In this document: piece by piece, positions 17,679-27,280 of the stretch | Position numbering within the stretch: the stretch's first letter is position 1 | Layout: every line of letters begins with the position of its first letter | NCBI GenBank assembly: GCA_934320645.1 | Contig: CAKRFP010000005.1 | Location: forward strand, 31,278-95,277 | Length of the DNA stretch: 64,000 nt | Source: an uncultured Bariatricus sp. | Lineage (GTDB): Bacteria > Bacillota > Clostridia > Lachnospirales > Lachnospiraceae | Reading direction: 5' to 3' | The notes under the pieces: generated by a model | Seen by the model: only the letters and a program-made list of their open reading frames with translations | Databases searched by the model: none | What the model was told of the DNA's origin: nothing | Program-made: the position numbers and the translations under genes

Positions 17679-19724
17679 ATGGCAGTGAAAAAATCAACAG
17701 CAAAACAGACCACTACGACCAGAAAGACAACAGTAAGAAAATCAACTGTAACAAAACCGGCAGCCGCTACAACCGCTGCTAAGAAGTCTACAGCGAAAAA
17801 GTCTGTAAAAACTGTAACAAAAGATAAACCGACTGATTACAGAATCGGCGAATTAGATCAATATTTATTTGGACAGGGAACCCATTATGAGATTTATAAA
17901 AAGATGGGGGCTCACTTTGTAAAAAACAGAAAGAAGCCTGGCGTATATTTCGCAGTATGGGCTCCACACGCAAAAGCAGTTTCCGTAATCGGCGAATTCA
18001 ATGACTGGAATGAAGATGCCAACGTTATGGAGCGTCAGGAACCGCTTGGAATCTATACCGCATTTGTTCCGGAAGCACAGCTTGGACAGCTTTACAAATA
18101 CTGTATTACAGCGCAGACCGGAGATAAGCTCTACAAAGCAGATCCATTTGCCAACAGTGCAGAGTTAAGACCGGGAACCGCATCCAGGATTGCAGATATT
18201 TCCCATTTAAAATGGAGTGACAGTACCTGGATGAAACATCGGGCAGAGTGGGACTTCCATTCTTCACCGATTTCTATTTACGAAGCACATATTGGTTCCT
18301 GGATGCGCCATCCGGGACGGGAAGACGAGGGGTTCTACAGCTACCGTGAATTTGCACATGCAGCTACAGACTACATAAAAAAGATGGGGTATACTCATAT
18401 CGAACTGATGGGAATTGCAGAATACCCGTTTGACGGCTCCTGGGGATATCAGGTGACCGGATATTATGCTCCGACCTCCCGTTATGGTACGCCGGAAGAT
18501 TTCGCATATATGATCAATTATTTCCATAAGAATAAGATCGGTGTAATCCTTGACTGGGTACCGGCACATTTTCCACGCGATGCACACGGACTCGCTGATT
18601 TTGACGGCACAGCTACCTTTGAATATGCAGATCCTAAGAAGGGGGAACATCCGGACTGGGGAACCAAGATCTTCGATTATGGCAAAGCAGAGGTTAAGAA
18701 CTTCCTGATTGCTAACGCACTGTTCTGGATCGAACATTATCACATCGATGGTCTCCGCGTAGATGCTGTTGCTTCCATGCTGTATCTGGATTACGGTAAA
18801 GAAGACGGTCAGTGGATCGCCAACAAATACGGCAGCAATGAGAACCTGGAAGCAATCGAATTTTTCAAGCATCTGAATTCCGTTACGACCGGACGTAACC
18901 CTGGTGCACTGATGATCGCAGAAGAATCCACCGCATGGCCAAAAGTAACAGGCAAACCGGAAGATGATGGTCTTGGATTCAGCCTGAAGTGGAACATGGG
19001 ATGGATGCATGACTTTACCGAATACATGAAGCTGGATCCATATTTCCGCAAAGGAGACCACTACGGTATGACCTTTGCCTTAACCTATGCATACAGCGAG
19101 AATTATATTCTTGTATTATCACATGATGAAGTGGTACATCTAAAATGCTCTATGCTCAATAAGATGCCTGGTCTTGGATTTGAGAAATTTGCCAACCTGA
19201 AGGTCGGTTATGCTTTCATGATGGGACATCCTGGAAAGAAACTTCTCTTCATGGGACAGGATTTCGGACAACTCCGCGAGTGGAGCGAGGCACGCGAGCT
19301 TGACTGGTATCTTCTGGCAGAACCGGAACATCAGGCACTCCAGAATTTCTACCGCGACCTGCTACATCTCTACACACACAACAAAGCCATGTACGAACAG
19401 GATACCTGCATGGAAGGCTTTGAATGGGTCAATGCAGATGACAGCTCACGAAGTATTTACAGCTTCATCCGTCATTCAAAGGGTGCAAAAAAGAACCTTT
19501 TATTCGTATGTAACTTCACACCGATTGAAAGACCGGAATACCGTGTCGGTGTACCGCGCGGCAAACAGTACCGTCTGGTGCTCAACAGTGATGAATTACA
19601 GTATGGCGGAACCGGAAAAGCCCGTCCGGCAGTATATAAAGCAAAGAAACAGGAATGTGACGGAAGACCATATTCATTCGGTTATGATCTTCCTGCATAT
19701 GGCGTTGCTGTATTTGAATTTTAA
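17679..19724 (+). CDS. glgB: 1,4-alpha-glucan branching enzyme with a basic N-terminal tail
   Basis: This enzyme makes alpha-1,6 branches in glycogen. After a tail of about 50 residues, a CBM48-type domain (VYFAVWAPHAKAVSVIGEFNDWN) and a GH13 catalytic domain follow: DWVPAHFP, the nucleophile Asp in DGLRVDAVAS, the acid/base Glu in AEESTAWP, and LSHDEVVH. It has 681 residues. The tail is made of Lys/Thr/Ala repeats (STAKKS, TVRKSTVTKP) resembling histone H1 or the C-termini of bacterial nucleoid proteins; branching enzymes normally lack this. The ATG at 17679 is eight bases after GAAGG; the GTG at 17670 overlaps that site. A TATAAT at 17640 marks a promoter with a poor -35. No other glycogen genes are adjacent. 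Confidence 0.92.
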   Translation: MAVKKSTAKQTTTTRKTTVRKSTVTKPAAATTAAKKSTAKKSVKTVTKDKPTDYRIGELDQYLFGQGTHYEIYKKMGAHFVKNRKKPGVYFAVWAPHAKAVSVIGEFNDWNEDANVMERQEPLGIYTAFVPEAQLGQLYKYCITAQTGDKLYKADPFANSAELRPGTASRIADISHLKWSDSTWMKHRAEWDFHSSPISIYEAHIGSWMRHPGREDEGFYSYREFAHAATDYIKKMGYTHIELMGIAEYPFDGSWGYQVTGYYAPTSRYGTPEDFAYMINYFHKNKIGVILDWVPAHFPRDAHGLADFDGTATFEYADPKKGEHPDWGTKIFDYGKAEVKNFLIANALFWIEHYHIDGLRVDAVASMLYLDYGKEDGQWIANKYGSNENLEAIEFFKHLNSVTTGRNPGALMIAEESTAWPKVTGKPEDDGLGFSLKWNMGWMHDFTEYMKLDPYFRKGDHYGMTFALTYAYSENYILVLSHDEVVHLKCSMLNKMPGLGFEKFANLKVGYAFMMGHPGKKLLFMGQDFGQLREWSEARELDWYLLAEPEHQALQNFYRDLLHLYTHNKAMYEQDTCMEGFEWVNADDSSRSIYSFIRHSKGAKKNLLFVCNFTPIERPEYRVGVPRGKQYRLVLNSDELQYGGTGKARPAVYKAKKQECDGRPYSFGYDLPAYGVAVFEF

Positions 19725-19735
19725 CATAATAACTT

Positions 19736-19765
19736 GTAAGGCAATCCATCATCCGATTGCCTTAC
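19736..19765 (+). terminator. Inverted repeat after glgB
   Basis: GTAAGGCAATC pairs with GATTGCCTTAC (11 bp, 8-nt loop) but only TT follows, so it is a weak terminator or a processing hairpin ahead of glyA. Confidence 0.5.
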
Positions 19766-19800
19766 TTGCTATAAGACAACATATTCAGGAGGGACAGCAG

Positions 19801-21048
19801 ATGAATTTAGTAAACGAAGTAATGGAATATGTCAGATCATGTGATCCAGAAGTAGGTGACGCTCTTTTTAAAGAGATGACCCGACAGAAAAGGAATCTGG
19901 AACTGATTGCCTCAGAAAATATCGTAAGTCCGGCAGTCATGCTCGCAATGGGAACCGTACCGACCAACAAATACGCAGAAGGATATCCTGGAAAGCGTTA
20001 TTATGGCGGCTGTGAAGATGTAGATATTCTTGAGAACATCGCTATTGAACGTGCTAAAAAATTATTCGGCTGCGAACATGTATGTGTACAGCCTCACTCC
20101 GGAGCAAGCGCAAATCTTGCCGTATACCAGGCAATGCTGAAACCGGGTGATACCGTCATGGGAATGAATCTTGCACACGGCGGTCACCTTACTCATGGTT
20201 CTCCGGTCAACATGTCCGGTATCCTCTACAATTTTGTACCTTATAATGTAAATGATGAGGGATTTATTGATTACGATGAAGTGCGTCGTATTGCCAAAGA
20301 ATGCAAACCCAAAATGATCGTTGCCGGTGCTTCCGCATATCCTCGTGAAATCAAATTCGACGTATTTGCTGATATTGCAAAAGAAGTCGGTGCTTACCTC
20401 TTTGTTGATATGGCACATATTGCAGGTCTCGTTGCTGCCGGTTTACACCAGAGCCCGGTACCTTATGCAGATATCGTAACGACCACCACCCACAAAACAC
20501 TGCGTGGTCCAAGAGGCGGTATCATCATGTGCCGTGAAAAATATGCAAAAGCGATCAACAAAGCAATCTTTCCTGGAACACAGGGTGGTCCTCTGATGCA
20601 TATCATCGGTGCAAAAGCAGTCTGCTTCGGAGAAGCTTTAAAACCAGAATTCAAAGAATATCAGACACAGGTTATCAAAAATGCCAAATCCCTGGCTGAG
20701 GGATTGATTGCTGAAGGCTTTAATCTTGTCAGCGGTGGTACCGATAATCATCTGATGCTGGTTGATCTCCAGAACATGAATATTACCGGAAAAGAACTGC
20801 AGAACCGTCTGGATGAAGTTCACATCACCGTCAATAAAAATGCAGTTCCAAACGATCCTGCCAGCCCGTTTGTCACAAGCGGTGTCAGAATCGGTACCCC
20901 GGCCGTAACAACACGCGGTCTGAAAGAAGAGGACATGAAGGAGATTGCACATCTTATCAAACTGACTGTTACAGATTTTGATACTAAAGCCGATGAAATC
21001 CGCTCTGCAGTCAATGCAATCTGCGCAAAATATCCATTATACGAATAA
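19801..21048 (+). CDS. glyA: Serine hydroxymethyltransferase
   Basis: This PLP enzyme converts serine and tetrahydrofolate to glycine and methylene-THF. The 415-residue length is normal. EGYPGKRYYGGCEDVD, HSGASANLAVY and the PLP-lysine motif TTTTHKTLRGPRGG are all intact. The ATG at 19801 follows AGGAGGG; a longer open frame reaching back to 19300 overlaps glgB and is rejected. No riboswitch or T-box is visible in the 76-bp leader. Confidence 0.97.
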   Translation: MNLVNEVMEYVRSCDPEVGDALFKEMTRQKRNLELIASENIVSPAVMLAMGTVPTNKYAEGYPGKRYYGGCEDVDILENIAIERAKKLFGCEHVCVQPHSGASANLAVYQAMLKPGDTVMGMNLAHGGHLTHGSPVNMSGILYNFVPYNVNDEGFIDYDEVRRIAKECKPKMIVAGASAYPREIKFDVFADIAKEVGAYLFVDMAHIAGLVAAGLHQSPVPYADIVTTTTHKTLRGPRGGIIMCREKYAKAINKAIFPGTQGGPLMHIIGAKAVCFGEALKPEFKEYQTQVIKNAKSLAEGLIAEGFNLVSGGTDNHLMLVDLQNMNITGKELQNRLDEVHITVNKNAVPNDPASPFVTSGVRIGTPAVTTRGLKEEDMKEIAHLIKLTVTDFDTKADEIRSAVNAICAKYPLYE

Positions 21049-21061
21049 TTGATTCCACCAA

Positions 21062-21385
21062 TTATTTTCTTAACATTTCCCGGATTCGTTCTTCCAGAGT
21101 TTCTTCTGGAAGAACTCCGGTTGTATATCCACAGATTTTTCCATCTCTGTACACCACAAACGTCGGTACAATCTCAATGCCTATATACTCTGCAATCTCT
21201 TTCGATATATCAATATCAATCTTATAAAAAATCCATTTTCCCTGATACCGGCTGGCAATCCTTTCCACAACAGGATACATCATTCCGCACTTTGGGCACC
21301 ATGATGCATAAAACTCCACAACCACCGGCAGCTTCTGCCTTCCGACTGCATTTTCATAATCTTTCGTGATCAATGCGATACCCAT
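21062..21385 (-). CDS. Thioredoxin-like protein
   Basis: This 107-residue protein has the thioredoxin fold: VVEFYASWCPKCGMMYPV with a CPKC active site (CGPC in classical thioredoxin), the cis-Pro in IVPTFVVYRDG, and no signal peptide. It is a cytosolic disulfide reductase or oxidoreductase. The altered CPKC centre suggests a redox potential unlike that of Trx1. It converges on glyA with 13 bp between them. Confidence 0.9.
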   Translation of the reverse strand: MGIALITKDYENAVGRQKLPVVVEFYASWCPKCGMMYPVVERIASRYQGKWIFYKIDIDISKEIAEYIGIEIVPTFVVYRDGKICGYTTGVLPEETLEERIREMLRK

Positions 21386-21614
21386 ACACTTCCCTCATTT
21401 CTGCTATCTTAAGCTATGTAAAAAAAGACCGGCTTTAGTGGCATCCGCATTTCGGATTTAAGATCCGGTAAACCTCCTGAAAAGAATTTCTGAAACAGAT
21501 CAGCTTTTTATTAAATCCCGGATTCTTATAGCAAAACCCCCGCATACAATTCTGAAAATGATGCTTTTTCCGCATATCTGTTCATCCCTGACTTTCTCTT
21601 TCTACAATATATGC
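21386..21614. other. Intergenic stretch without a recognised gene
   Basis: About 230 bp upstream of the thioredoxin gene. A small hairpin (ATCCG-CATTT-CGGAT, about 21447) inside a looser ACCGG/CCGGT pairing is the only structure I see. Confidence 0.4.
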
Positions 21615-21658
21615 AAAAAGACAGCCGATGTGCGGATTGCTCCGTATCAGCTGTCTCT
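21615..21658 (-). terminator. Intrinsic terminator after trmB
   Basis: On the minus strand AGACAGCTGATACGGA pairs with TCCGCACATCGGCTGTCT (small mismatches) and is followed by TTTTTG. It lies 70 bp beyond the trmB stop. Confidence 0.85.
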
Positions 21659-21728
21659 TATATTGCCAGGGATCATCTTACGCACTCAGTACCTTTATGA
21701 TCTGCCTGTTGCATTTTATTCAATTGTC

Positions 21729-22385
21729 TTACTGGCGCATTGCGATCAGCTTGTGGATCGGATGTCCCTGTGCTGAGAATTTCTCCTCGTACTCCGTCAT
21801 AACATTTCCTCTGCTGAGTGTCGGATCATTGTGAAGATCATAGGTCTTCGCCAGAAGTACCCAGCCTGCCAGTTCCACCTGTTCCAGAGAAAAGTCAAAC
21901 AATTCTCTGTTGTCTGTCTTAAATTCAACTACGCCGTCAAAAGCAAGAATCTTATCATACCGCTCGAAAAACTGCTTGGATGTAAGTCTGCGCTTTGCAT
22001 GACGTGCTTTCGGCCACGGATCTGAAAAATTCAGATAAATCTTGTCAATCTCTCCGACAGCAAAAACCTCCGGCAGATTGGTTGCATCCATACAGATAAA
22101 GCGAATATTGTTAACATCCTTGTATTCCTCGTCATTGTCAAAGCGTTCCAACGCCCGAAGCAGTACGCTAGAATAACGTTCGATACCGATATAATTGATC
22201 GATGGATTCTCCTTTGCCAGTGTCAGAAGAAACTGTCCTTTTCCCATTCCAATCTCAATGTGGATCGGATTCTCAGGATTCTGAAAAGTCTCTTTCCAGG
22301 TGCCGCGATATCTGGTCTCATTTTTAATTACAAGGGGATGAGCGGTCAGATAAGCATCTGCTCCCGGTACATTTCTTAACCTCAT
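21729..22385 (-). CDS. trmB: tRNA (guanine-N7-)-methyltransferase
   Basis: This SAM-dependent enzyme makes m7G46 in tRNA. In 218 residues it shows the SAM-binding motif IHIEIGMGKGQFLL, the acidic residue IGIERYSSVL and the signature LNFSDPWPKARHAKRR. The start at 22385 gives the standard N-terminus MRLRNVPGADAYL and follows GGAAGAGGAAG; an in-frame ATG 45 bp upstream is less likely. Confidence 0.95.
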   Translation of the reverse strand: MRLRNVPGADAYLTAHPLVIKNETRYRGTWKETFQNPENPIHIEIGMGKGQFLLTLAKENPSINYIGIERYSSVLLRALERFDNDEEYKDVNNIRFICMDATNLPEVFAVGEIDKIYLNFSDPWPKARHAKRRLTSKQFFERYDKILAFDGVVEFKTDNRELFDFSLEQVELAGWVLLAKTYDLHNDPTLSRGNVMTEYEEKFSAQGHPIHKLIAMRQ

Positions 22386-22600
22386 ATATCTTCCTCTTCC
22401 TTTAGTGAAAATATGTATAACCTTATTCATTTTATACTATTCTGAAATATTTGAAAACCCAAAAATACATTTTATAAGTTTTGTATAAAATATTCTTATG
22501 GTATTCTCTTATTTTTTAGTAGAATTTTCTAATTTAAAGTAGTAGAATATGTATGCATTATTAAAAATATATAAATAATTTTTAAGAAAGGAGTCGGACA

Positions 22601-22912
22601 ATGGATCATATTGTTAAAAAGCTCTCCGAAATCGAACACGCAGCCGAAGCTGTTGTGGAACACGCGGAACTGGAGAAATCAGAACTGGAAGAACGCATTC
22701 AAAATGAACGCAATCTGTTTGACAAACAACTTGAAGATCACACCCAAAAGGAGCTGAACGATATCCACAAAGGATTAAACCGTCAGATGAATGAGATTCT
22801 TGCAAGGCAGAACCGCAAGAACCAGACAGCGATCGAAGAACTTAAAAAAGATTTTGAAGAAAAGCATACGGCATATGCCGAGAAAATTGTCAGACGTATC
22901 ATAGAGGGATAG
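22601..22912 (+). CDS. V-type ATPase subunit G/H-like stalk protein
   Basis: This 103-residue, fully helical, charged protein (LSEIEHAAEAVVEHAELEKSELEERI) is expected to form a coiled coil. By position as the first gene of the V-ATPase operon it is the peripheral-stalk partner of subunit E (NtpF/AhaH/subunit G type). AAAGGAG precedes the ATG. The next gene starts 3 bp after its stop. Confidence 0.8.
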   Translation: MDHIVKKLSEIEHAAEAVVEHAELEKSELEERIQNERNLFDKQLEDHTQKELNDIHKGLNRQMNEILARQNRKNQTAIEELKKDFEEKHTAYAEKIVRRIIEG

Positions 22913-22915
22913 CAT

Positions 22916-23962
22916 ATGGGAAATTTACTTGCATACAGTGGCATCGTAACAAAAGTACGCGCCATGCAGGCGAAACTGCTCACTGATGAAGATTTCCGGA
23001 ACATCGCCGCATTTCATACAGTAACCGAAGTTGCTGCTTATCTCAAAGAACATCCCGGATATCGGAATGTCCTTGCAGATATGGACGAGAACCATCTTCA
23101 CCGCGGTGAGATCGAGAAACTTCTTGTACAGTCACTCTACAGTGATTACACACGCCTGTACCGTTTTTCCGGAATGGATCAGAAAAAGTTCCTGGAGCTT
23201 TATCTGAAGCGCTATGAGATGAATCTGATCAACTACTGTCTGCGTATTGTATTCAACCACTATCAGAAGCCTTTTGATCTGGATCACAAGAAAGTATTCT
23301 TTGACAAATATTCCGATCTCTCCATCGACAAACTGATCACTTCGGGGAATATCAGCGAGCTGGTGGAAAATTTAAAGGGCACGGAATACTATGCGCCGTT
23401 AAAACGTCTGGAAAATGCGGAGAACCCAACCCTTTTCGATTACGACCTGGCACTAAATCTGTATTATTTTACAACCATGTGGAAGAAGCGCAAAAAGATT
23501 CTGAAGCATAAAGAGCTGGAGATTTTTACCAAAGATGCCGGAACCAAGATCGATCTGCTGAACCTGCAGTGGATCTACCGGGCGAAAAAGTACTACAACA
23601 TGCTTCCACCGGATATTTCCACCTTACTGATCCCGGTACATTACCGGATTCATGTAGACCAGTTGAAGGATCTTGTAGAAGCACCGTCCGTCGATGAATT
23701 TTTAAAACTGGTTGCAAAGACGCCTTATCTGCGTCACACCGGCAGCCAGACACCACAGTCCATCGAGGCAATTTATAAAGACTGCCTGTATCGTCTCTAC
23801 CTGGCAGACAGAAGAAGCAATCCGTATTCCATCGCAACCGTGAATACCTATCTTTTTCTGAAAGAGGAGGAGCTTGATAAGCTTACAACTGTGCTCGAAT
23901 GTGTTCGCTACGGACTTCCTGCACGTGAGACATTAACTTATATAGGAGGAACAGCGAAATGA
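22916..23962 (+). CDS. ntpC: V-type ATPase subunit C
   Basis: This 348-residue protein is the central connector that joins the rotor stalk to the membrane ring (subunit d/C). YSGIVTKVRAMQAKLLTDEDF at its start and the repeated helical YLFLKEEELDKLTTVLECVRYG at its end are typical. It overlaps the next gene by four bases (ATGA), showing translational coupling. Confidence 0.92.
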   Translation: MGNLLAYSGIVTKVRAMQAKLLTDEDFRNIAAFHTVTEVAAYLKEHPGYRNVLADMDENHLHRGEIEKLLVQSLYSDYTRLYRFSGMDQKKFLELYLKRYEMNLINYCLRIVFNHYQKPFDLDHKKVFFDKYSDLSIDKLITSGNISELVENLKGTEYYAPLKRLENAENPTLFDYDLALNLYYFTTMWKKRKKILKHKELEIFTKDAGTKIDLLNLQWIYRAKKYYNMLPPDISTLLIPVHYRIHVDQLKDLVEAPSVDEFLKLVAKTPYLRHTGSQTPQSIEAIYKDCLYRLYLADRRSNPYSIATVNTYLFLKEEELDKLTTVLECVRYGLPARETLTYIGGTAK

Positions 23963-25893
23963 TTGTTAAGATGAAGTTCCTGAGCATTACCGGACCACGC
24001 GCCGACATCGACCGCATGACAAACCGGTATCTTTCCAAATATGAGATGCAGCTTGAAAATGCACTCACGGAACTCAAGACAGTAGATAATCTGATGCCAT
24101 TTCTTGAAATGAACCCTTACCGTGATCCACTCGCTAAAGTGACACAGTTTCTGGGATATATGAAAGACATGACAGCAGAGCCATCCTTTGATCAGAGCGA
24201 AGATGAAATCCTTGAGATGATCCGCTCCATCAATCATGACTACATGGATCTGCAGCAACAAAAAGAAGAACTGAAAAGAAAGAGAGAGAATATCCAGACA
24301 CGTATGAAAGTCCTGGAACCTTTTACTTCTCTGGACTTTGACCTGCATGAGATCATGCAGTACAAATACATCCGCACAAGATTTGGAAAAATCAATGTAG
24401 ATTATTATCACCGGCTGGAAAAAGCGCTTCTTGAAGACATTGATGCATTATTTCTGGAAGGCTCCAGAGATGCATCTTATGTATACGGTATTTATTTTGT
24501 ATCAGATGCCGATGCCGGAAAGGTCGATTCGATCATGCGGTCTCTCCACTTTGAAAAAGTCGATCTGCAGGAAGATTTTGGCGGAACTCCGCTGGAAGCC
24601 TACCGAAGCCTTGATAAAGAAGTACAGAGCCTGACCGATGAGATTCAGTCAGTGAAAGATAAACGTCAGGAAATGTTCCGTAAGAATGCTTCTAGGCTGC
24701 TCGGTGCAAGAATCCAGCTGGAACGTTTTTCCGATAACTTCGATATCCGTAAATTTGCGGCACGAACCGAGACAGACGAGCAGGAAGAATACTATATTCT
24801 CTGCGGCTGGATGTCGGAAGAAGATGCCAATGCATTTATCAAAGAGGCTCAGGGAGATGACAAAGTTTACATCGTGGTAGAAGAGGACCGGGAGCAGTAT
24901 TTCGGGGAACCACCTACCAAGCTTGAGAATCCAAAGCTCTTCAAACCATTTGAAATGTTTATCAAGATGTACGGACTTCCGCAGAGTGGTGAGATGGATC
25001 CGACCATTTTTGTCGGTATCATGTACAGCTTTATCTTCGGCGCCATGTTCGGGGATGTCGGTCAGGGGCTGCTGCTCTTTATCGGCGGTGCGATCCTGTA
25101 TTTCACAAAGAAAATGAACCTTGCCGGAATCGTATCACTTGCCGGAATCTTCTCCACCTTCTTTGGATTTATGTTTGGAAGTGTGTTTGGATTTGAAGAC
25201 ATTATTAAAGCCAGATGGATCCGACCGATCAACCACATGACAACCTTACCGTTTATCGGAAAGCTGAATACAGTATTTATCGTATCGATTGCTTTTGGTA
25301 TGGGAATCATCCTGATTTCTATGATCTTCCATATTATCAACGGCATCCGTGCCAAAGATACCGAAGCAACCTGGTTTGATGCAAACGGCGTGGCAGGGCT
25401 GGTATTCTACGGGGCAGCTGTTACCTGCATCGTTCTTTTCATGACAGGTCATTCTCTGCCGGGCGGAATCATTCTCGCAGTGATGTTCGGTGTTCCGCTT
25501 CTTCTGATCGCACTGAAGGAACCGCTGACGAACAAGATCAAAAAGAAAACCGAAAAAATGGAACAGAGCAAAGCAATGTTTGTCACCCAGGCATTCTTTG
25601 AATTATTTGAAACCCTGCTCAGCTATTTTTCAAATACGCTTTCCTTTATCCGTATCGGTGCATTTGCAGTCAGCCACGCTTCCATCATGGAGGTTGTACT
25701 GATGCTTGCCGGTGCCGAAAGCGGGCATATCAACTGGGTAGTGATCGTACTCGGCAACCTGTTTGTATGTGGATTCGAAGGACTGATCGTTGGAATCCAG
25801 GTTCTGAGACTTGTCTATTACGAAATGTTCAGCCGCTTCTACAAAGGCAGCGGCCGCGAATTTAAACCTTATACAGGTACTGCAAAAAATTAG
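23959..25893 (+). CDS. ntpI: V-type ATPase subunit I
   Basis: This 644-residue protein is the membrane stator (subunit a/I). The first 320 residues are a soluble coiled-coil domain that binds the peripheral stalks; the remainder has seven or eight membrane helices, including FGAMFGDVGQGLLLF and the conserved Arg-containing helix LSYFSNTLSFIRIGAFAVSHA, whose Arg faces the rotor Glu. It is followed after 25 bp by the rotor subunit K. Confidence 0.95.
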   Translation: MIVKMKFLSITGPRADIDRMTNRYLSKYEMQLENALTELKTVDNLMPFLEMNPYRDPLAKVTQFLGYMKDMTAEPSFDQSEDEILEMIRSINHDYMDLQQQKEELKRKRENIQTRMKVLEPFTSLDFDLHEIMQYKYIRTRFGKINVDYYHRLEKALLEDIDALFLEGSRDASYVYGIYFVSDADAGKVDSIMRSLHFEKVDLQEDFGGTPLEAYRSLDKEVQSLTDEIQSVKDKRQEMFRKNASRLLGARIQLERFSDNFDIRKFAARTETDEQEEYYILCGWMSEEDANAFIKEAQGDDKVYIVVEEDREQYFGEPPTKLENPKLFKPFEMFIKMYGLPQSGEMDPTIFVGIMYSFIFGAMFGDVGQGLLLFIGGAILYFTKKMNLAGIVSLAGIFSTFFGFMFGSVFGFEDIIKARWIRPINHMTTLPFIGKLNTVFIVSIAFGMGIILISMIFHIINGIRAKDTEATWFDANGVAGLVFYGAAVTCIVLFMTGHSLPGGIILAVMFGVPLLLIALKEPLTNKIKKKTEKMEQSKAMFVTQAFFELFETLLSYFSNTLSFIRIGAFAVSHASIMEVVLMLAGAESGHINWVVIVLGNLFVCGFEGLIVGIQVLRLVYYEMFSRFYKGSGREFKPYTGTAKN

Positions 25894-25918
25894 TTTTTCA
25901 TTTTAGGAGGAAATTATC

Positions 25919-26353
25919 ATGACTTTAGCAACTAAACTTATTCTCATTGCCGCACTGGTTTTAAGCATTTTCATTCCATTCGGATATTACCTGCTCGGAG
26001 AAAAAAATAAAGGACGTTATAAATGCGCTCTTGCCTTCAATGTTCTTTCTTACTTTGGAACCTTCCTTGTAGCAGGGATCATGCTCTTTGGAAGTGTACC
26101 GGTACATGCAGCAGACGCCGCAGCCTCAGGCGCAGGTCTTTCAACCGGTCTTGGTTACATTGCAGCAGCTCTTGTTACCGGTCTTTCCTGCATCGGTGGT
26201 GGTATTGCCGTAGCAAGTGCAGCAAGCGCAGCCCTTGGAGCTATCAGCGAGGATTCCAGCGTCCTTGGTAAATCCCTTATCTTCGTAGGTCTTGCAGAAG
26301 GTGTATGCCTGTACGGTCTTATCATCTCCTTCATGATCATCAGCAGACTGTAA
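25919..26353 (+). CDS. ntpK: V-type ATPase rotor ring subunit K
   Basis: This 144-residue proteolipid forms the membrane rotor. It begins with two helices (LILIAALVLSIFIPFGYYLL, and one near YFGTFLVAGIMLF), then the hairpin LGYIAAALVTGLSCIGGGIAV and the ion-binding helix FVGLAEGVCLYGLIISFMI with the essential Glu. The residue after this Glu is Gly, not the Ser/Thr usual in sodium-binding rings. The ATG follows AGGAGGAA. Confidence 0.93.
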   Translation: MTLATKLILIAALVLSIFIPFGYYLLGEKNKGRYKCALAFNVLSYFGTFLVAGIMLFGSVPVHAADAAASGAGLSTGLGYIAAALVTGLSCIGGGIAVASAASAALGAISEDSSVLGKSLIFVGLAEGVCLYGLIISFMIISRL

Positions 26354-26355
26354 TC

Positions 26356-26664
26356 ATGAAGATGTATCTGATCAGTGACAACGTGGATACTTATACCGGA
26401 ATGCGGCTTGCCGGCGTGGACGGTGTCGTAGTTCATGAAAAGCAGGAACTGCGTGATGCGCTGGAAACTGCCATGAACGACAAGTCGATCGGTATCGTTC
26501 TTCTGACGGAACGCTTTGGAAGAGAATTTCCGGATCTCATCGATGAGATCAAGTTAAAAAGAAAGATGCCTCTTCTGATCGAAATTCCGGACAGACACGG
26601 AACAGGACGTAAAAAGGATTTCATTACCTCATACGTCAATGAAGCGATTGGACTGAAACTTTAA
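26356..26664 (+). CDS. V-type ATPase subunit F
   Basis: This 102-residue subunit of the central stalk has a Rossmann-like start (MYLISDNVDTYTGMRLAGVDG), IGIVLLTERF and PLLIEIPDRHG. The ATG at 26356 lies two bases after the stop of subunit K; a second ATG at 26362 is also possible. Earlier in-frame codons lie inside ntpK. Confidence 0.92.
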   Translation: MKMYLISDNVDTYTGMRLAGVDGVVVHEKQELRDALETAMNDKSIGIVLLTERFGREFPDLIDEIKLKRKMPLLIEIPDRHGTGRKKDFITSYVNEAIGLKL

Positions 26665-26689
26665 CTAGAAAGGCATAGAAGGTGAGACA

Positions 26690-27280
26690 ATGACGCTTGA
26701 AGAGAAAATAGCGCATTTACAGGAAACGGTCATGACTGAAGCCCGTTCTGAAGGAAATGCAATCATTGACAATCACAAAAAAGCGCTTGAATCTTTATTT
26801 GAAAAGCATAAAAAAGAAGCGACCGCACAGTCTGAGGTCCGCATCAAATCCGAGACCTTAAGAGCCAGAAGGCAGGTAAATCAAGCTGCGGCAAAAGCCG
26901 AAACCGAACTGAAACGTGCTCTTGGCAAAACACAAAATGAATTAAAAGTCAGGCTGTTTGATGAAGTAAAGGAGCTTCTTTCTGACTTTACAAAAACAGA
27001 CGAATATCTGGACTATCTCTGCAGCAAAATCCGCGAAGCCGCACGCTTTGCCGACGGCGAGGAGATGACCATTTATATTTCTCCTTCTGATAAGGAGAAA
27101 CAGACAGAACTGGAAAAACGTACCGGCATGACGATCACCATCAGTGAATATGATTTTATGGGCGGTATGCGTGCTGTAATCCGAGGCCGTAATATTCTGA
27201 TCGATCACAGCTTCCAGGCTGCAGTCGATCACGAATATCATCAGTTCAGTTTTGCAGCAGGAGGTGCAGGAATTGAATAA
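26690..27280 (+). CDS. ntpE: V-type ATPase subunit E
   Basis: This 196-residue peripheral-stalk subunit has a long N-terminal coiled coil (to about residue 110) and a C-terminal globular domain that caps the catalytic head (ISEYDFMGGMRAVIRGRNILIDHSF). Its 3' end overlaps the start of subunit A by eight bases. Confidence 0.92.
   Translation: MTLEEKIAHLQETVMTEARSEGNAIIDNHKKALESLFEKHKKEATAQSEVRIKSETLRARRQVNQAAAKAETELKRALGKTQNELKVRLFDEVKELLSDFTKTDEYLDYLCSKIREAARFADGEEMTIYISPSDKEKQTELEKRTGMTITISEYDFMGGMRAVIRGRNILIDHSFQAAVDHEYHQFSFAAGGAGIE

Noticed and set aside
19300..19800. N-terminal extension of glyA
   Set aside because: It overlaps glgB in another frame; the ATG at 19801 with AGGAGGG gives the standard enzyme.
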